Positions 6,457-9,082 of a stretch of 9,082 bases of DNA are shown here, piece by piece. Where the stretch lies: assembly GCA_027489835.1 (NCBI GenBank), contig JAIXZF010000045.1:1-9082 (forward strand), in the 5' to 3' direction. Origin of the DNA: Hyphomicrobiales bacterium. GTDB lineage: Bacteria; Pseudomonadota; Alphaproteobacteria; Rhizobiales; Beijerinckiaceae. Within the stretch, counting starts at the first letter, position 1. Every line of letters begins with the position of its first letter. Position numbers and translations under genes: made by a program. Under the pieces are notes generated by a model. The model had not been told where the DNA came from. It made no database searches and worked only from the letters and a program-made list of their open reading frames with translations.

Positions 6457-6486
6457 TCCCTCCCCTCCCCACAGGGCGGGGAGGGA
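6457..6486 (+). repeat. C-rich/G-rich hairpin upstream of the ATPase gene
   Basis: TCCCTCCCC (6457-6465) pairs perfectly with GGGGAGGGA (6478-6486) over 9 bp. The 12-nt loop can form a further CCC-ACA-GGG helix. It lies 27 bp before the ATPase ATG and is unrelated in sequence to the three longer palindromes. Such polypyrimidine/polypurine hairpins are common intergenic repeats in GC-rich Alphaproteobacteria. It might act on mRNA stability or on read-through into the ATPase gene; no U-run follows it. Confidence 0.6.
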
Positions 6487-6513
6487 CCGCTCCAGCCCCG
6501 GGCGGCTCTCCTC

Positions 6514-7290
6514 ATGAGCAAGTTGGCCATCGAAGGGGTCGGCAAGCTCTTCCCGGCCCGTGCCGCCGCCGAGCCGACGCGGGCGCTGACGCCGACCACG
6601 CTCGCCATTGCCGACAACGACTTCATCACCATCCTCGGCCCGTCGGGCTGCGGAAAGTCGACGCTGTTACGGATCGTGGCGGGGCTGGAGACGGCGACGG
6701 AGGGGCGCGTGCTGCTCGATGGCGCCCCCGTCACCGGGCCGGGCGCCGATCGGGGCATGGTGTTCCAGAGCTACACGCTGTTCCCTTGGCTCACCATCAT
6801 CGAGAACATCGCCTTCGGCCTGCGCGAGCGCGGCGTTTCGGAGCGCGAGCGCCTCGACATCGCGCGCGACTGGGCCGGCCGCGTCGGCCTCGGCGGCTTC
6901 GAGAACCATTACCCGAAGCAGCTCTCGGGCGGCATGCAGCAACGCACGGCCATCGCCCGCGCCCTCGCCAACGATCCGAAGATCCTGCTGCTCGACGAGC
7001 CCTTCGGCGCGCTCGACAACCAGACGCGCTCGCTGATGCAGGAGATGCTGCTCGGCATCTGGGAGCGCGAGCAGAAGACGGTGCTGTTCGTCACGCACGA
7101 TGTCGAGGAGGCCATCTACATGGCGTCCCGCGTGGTGGTGATGAGCGCGCGCCCCGGCCGCATCAAGGCCGACATCGCGGTCGATCTGCCCCATCCGCGC
7201 CCCTACACGATCAAGACCTCTGCGGCCTTCGTGGCCTTGAAGGAACGGCTGGTCGAGGAAATCCGCGTCGAGGTGCTGGGAACGCATTGA
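6514..7290 (+). CDS. ABC transporter ATP-binding protein, NitT/TauT type
   Basis: This 258-residue cytoplasmic ATPase powers the importer. All motifs are intact: Walker A GPSGCGKST (42-50), Q-loop MVFQSYTLFPW (Gln85), signature LSGGMQQR (137-144), Walker B ILLLDEP with catalytic Glu162, D-loop GALD, and switch His195 in VTHDVEEA. The FQSYTLFPWLT and EPFGALDNQTR blocks are typical of the SsuB/TauB/nitrate group (COG1116). The length is normal. ATG 6514 is the natural start, giving MSKLAIEGVGKLF, although no strong Shine-Dalgarno sequence is seen (GGCGGCTCTCCTC precedes it). It is 217 bp after the permease, a wide gap for one operon, filled mostly by repeat copy 2 and a second hairpin. The gene is convergent with pbpC. 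Confidence 0.95.
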   Translation: MSKLAIEGVGKLFPARAAAEPTRALTPTTLAIADNDFITILGPSGCGKSTLLRIVAGLETATEGRVLLDGAPVTGPGADRGMVFQSYTLFPWLTIIENIAFGLRERGVSERERLDIARDWAGRVGLGGFENHYPKQLSGGMQQRTAIARALANDPKILLLDEPFGALDNQTRSLMQEMLLGIWEREQKTVLFVTHDVEEAIYMASRVVVMSARPGRIKADIAVDLPHPRPYTIKTSAAFVALKERLVEEIRVEVLGTH

Positions 7291-7318
7291 AGGGCTGTTG
7301 AGTGTGCGCGCTCCCCTC

Positions 7319-7420
7319 GGTGTCATCCCCGGCGGCCCGCAGGGCCGGGAAGGGGATCCACGCCTCCGCAATGCGTATCGATGGATCCCCTTCGCCTTCG
7401 CTCTGGCCGGGTCTGACACC
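7319..7420 (+). repeat. Palindromic repeat element, copy 3
   Basis: This 102-bp element begins 29 bp after the ATPase stop and ends 24 bp before the pbpC stop on the other strand. Outer ends 7319-7333 and 7406-7420 pair at 13 of 15 positions. The left side hairpin GGCCC-GCA-GGGCC is at 7334-7346. The central arm pairs 7349-7360 with 7382-7393 over 12 bp. The right side arm (7394-7405) is degenerate. The 39 bases from 7322 are identical to copy 2. Lying between convergent genes, it could form a stem in both transcripts. Confidence 0.9.
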
Positions 7421-7444
7421 AGGAGCGGTAACTCACGCGCTCGC

Positions 7445-9082
7445 CTATTGCAGCCTCACCACCACGCTGTCGCTCGCCCCGGCCGCGTCGATCACGGATA
7501 GCCGCGCGAAGCCCGCGCCGCGGGTCGGCAGCGTCGCTTCGCGGCGAGCCAGCCCTTGCGCCACCGGCGCGCCGTCGATCAGCCACGTCAGCGGCGCGGC
7601 CCCGCCCAGAGCCTTCACGCTGAGCTCGCGCCCGTCGCCCAGCCCCGCAAGGTCGACCACGGCGCCGTCGGGCGGGAAGGCAATGCGGAGCGGCGCCCGC
7701 GCCGAGGCGCTCTCGGTCTTGGCGATGTCACGCCGGATATGGCGCAGCGGCGGCGGCAGGGTGGCGGTGCGCCCCATGATCGCATCCGGAGGGGGAGGGG
7801 CCGTCTCCGGCTCGAGCCCGATGCGCGCGAAGGCGTCGAACAGGATCGGCGCGGCCACCTGCCGCGCCACCAGCCCAGGCACGGAGGCGTTGTCAGGCCG
7901 GCCCACCCACACGGCGACGGTGTGGCGCCGGTCCCAGCCGATGGCCCAGGCATCGCGGTAGCCATAGGAAGTGCCGGTCTTGTAGGCGAGGCGGCCGTTG
8001 AGGGCGTTGGCCGGCGGCGGCGCGCCGCGCAGCACATCGCCCACATACCAGGCGGCGAGCCTGTCACTGAGCCCCCGCTCGTCCCGCTCCGCACCTGTCT
8101 CCTCACGCCAGTCGAGCGCCAGCGTCTCGCCGCCACGCGCCAGCCCGGCATAGAGCCGCGCGAGGTCCGTCAGCCTAATGCCGACGCCGCCGAGCCCGAG
8201 CGCGAGGCCGGGCTGGCCATCCTTCGGCAGCACGAGCCGGCCGCCCGCGCCGTTCAGCCGGCTGAGCAGCCTTTGCGGCCCGACTTCGGCCAGAAGCTCG
8301 ATGGCCGGCAGGTTGAGCGATTGCTGCAGCGCCGCCCGCGCGGTCACCGGTCCCTGAAAGCCGAGGTCGAAATTCTCCGGCGCGTAGGCCCCATAGCGGT
8401 TCGGCCGGTCCTCCAGCATCGTCTCGGGGTGGGCAATGCCCTGCTCGAAGGCCAGCGCATAAATGAAGGGCTTCAGCGCCGATCCGGGCGAGCGCACCGC
8501 CTGCGCGAGGTCGAGCGCCCCGGCCCGCTCCCGGCTGCCGAGGCCGAGGCCGCCCACATGGGCGCGTACCTTGCCCGTGGCGTGCTCGACGACGAGGATC
8601 GCGGCGGAGAGCCTGGGACCCATGGGCTCGATCCGGTCGCGCGCGAGGCTTTCGAGCGCAGCCTGCCAGTTGGCGTCGATGCTGAGTCGGTGCTGCCGCG
8701 CGCGGGGCCGGAGCGCCAGAGCCTGCTCGGCGGCATGGGCGGCCAGCGTCGGAAAGAGCTGCCGCGCCTGCGGCACGGGTTCTGCGCGGGCCTGCGCCGC
8801 TTCCTCCGGCGTCGCCAGCCCCGCCGCCAGCGCCCGCCCGATCACGGCGTCGCGCACGCGGGTCAGGTTGGCCGCGTGCCGGTCGGGCCGCCGCGTCTCC
8901 GGGCTTTGCGGCAGCGCCACCAGCAGCGCCCGCTCGCCGAGGCTGAGCCGGCGCGGCTCCTTTCCGAAATAGGACCATGAGGCGGCGCGCACGCCTTCGA
9001 GATTGCCGCCATAGGGCGCGAGCGCGAGATAGATGTCGAGGATCTGGCGCTTGGAGAAGCGGCTTTCGAGCTCCAGCGCCCT
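7445..9082 (-). CDS. pbpC: Penicillin-binding protein 1C, N-terminus cut by window edge
   Basis: This is a bifunctional peptidoglycan synthase of the inner membrane with its active domains in the periplasm. The frame is open to the last base of the window, giving 545 residues; a GTG at 8992 is only an internal codon. The visible part starts inside the glycosyltransferase domain (RFSKRQILDIYLALAPYGGN, then GVRAASWSYFGK), so its catalytic glutamate region lies outside. The transpeptidase domain has all three motifs: SALK with active Ser at residue 201 (codon 8480-8482), SLN at 255-257 and KTGTS at 368-372. The stretch from about 464 to the end (LRIAFPPDGA to VVVRLQ) fits the C-terminal domain typical of PBP1C (BiPBP_C). 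The stop is TAG at 7445-7447. In many genomes pbpC lies beside a large alpha-2-macroglobulin gene, which would be beyond the right edge. Confidence 0.95.
   Translation of the reverse strand, partial: RALELESRFSKRQILDIYLALAPYGGNLEGVRAASWSYFGKEPRRLSLGERALLVALPQSPETRRPDRHAANLTRVRDAVIGRALAAGLATPEEAAQARAEPVPQARQLFPTLAAHAAEQALALRPRARQHRLSIDANWQAALESLARDRIEPMGPRLSAAILVVEHATGKVRAHVGGLGLGSRERAGALDLAQAVRSPGSALKPFIYALAFEQGIAHPETMLEDRPNRYGAYAPENFDLGFQGPVTARAALQQSLNLPAIELLAEVGPQRLLSRLNGAGGRLVLPKDGQPGLALGLGGVGIRLTDLARLYAGLARGGETLALDWREETGAERDERGLSDRLAAWYVGDVLRGAPPPANALNGRLAYKTGTSYGYRDAWAIGWDRRHTVAVWVGRPDNASVPGLVARQVAAPILFDAFARIGLEPETAPPPPDAIMGRTATLPPPLRHIRRDIAKTESASARAPLRIAFPPDGAVVDLAGLGDGRELSVKALGGAAPLTWLIDGAPVAQGLARREATLPTRGAGFARLSVIDAAGASDSVVVRLQ

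Noticed and set aside
7556..8980. Plus-strand open frame of 474 codons opposite pbpC
   Set aside because: The composition is that of an antisense shadow, and the minus strand carries intact PBP1C motifs.

Overview
The window is GC-rich chromosomal DNA of the kind found in Alphaproteobacteria, probably Hyphomicrobiales (Rhizobiales). This rests on high GC with strong third-position G/C bias, the protein families present, and intergenic palindromes typical of such genomes. The genus cannot be fixed from sequence alone; a Bosea- or Chelatococcus-like organism is a guess. There are eight protein genes. Two are cut by the window edges: dnaN on the left and pbpC on the right.

Left part (1-476, + strand): the last 76 codons of the DNA polymerase III beta clamp (dnaN), followed 8 bp later by a small membrane protein of 78 residues with no recognised family.

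Middle (495-4140, - strand): three genes read right to left. They are formate-tetrahydrofolate ligase (fhs), a cytoplasmic DsbA/FrnE-like thiol oxidoreductase with a CPWC active site, and a PotF-type polyamine-binding protein. They share a strand but are separated by 103 and 75 bp, and a GC-rich hairpin directly follows the dsbA-like stop codon, so they may be separate transcription units. The polyamine-binding protein has no permease or ATPase beside it.

Right-centre (4442-7290, + strand): a complete NitT/TauT-type ABC importer in the order binding protein, permease, ATPase. It is divergent from fhs across a 301-bp promoter region. Its substrate cannot be read from the sequence.

Right end (7445-9082, - strand): pbpC (penicillin-binding protein 1C), convergent with the importer. 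It lacks its N-terminus because of the window edge but carries all the transpeptidase motifs.

The most notable non-coding signal is a family of three roughly 100-bp palindromic elements (5410-5506, 6316-6415, 7319-7420). One sits just after the stop codon of each importer gene, all in the same orientation. The middle copy folds without a mismatch into a closed four-way junction: an outer stem, two matching 13-nt side hairpins and a long central hairpin. A second, unrelated C-rich/G-rich hairpin lies before the ATPase gene. These elements may punctuate the importer mRNA and set the relative amounts of its proteins. I saw no tRNA, rRNA, CRISPR array, insertion sequence or clear phage gene, and no evident new multi-gene system.
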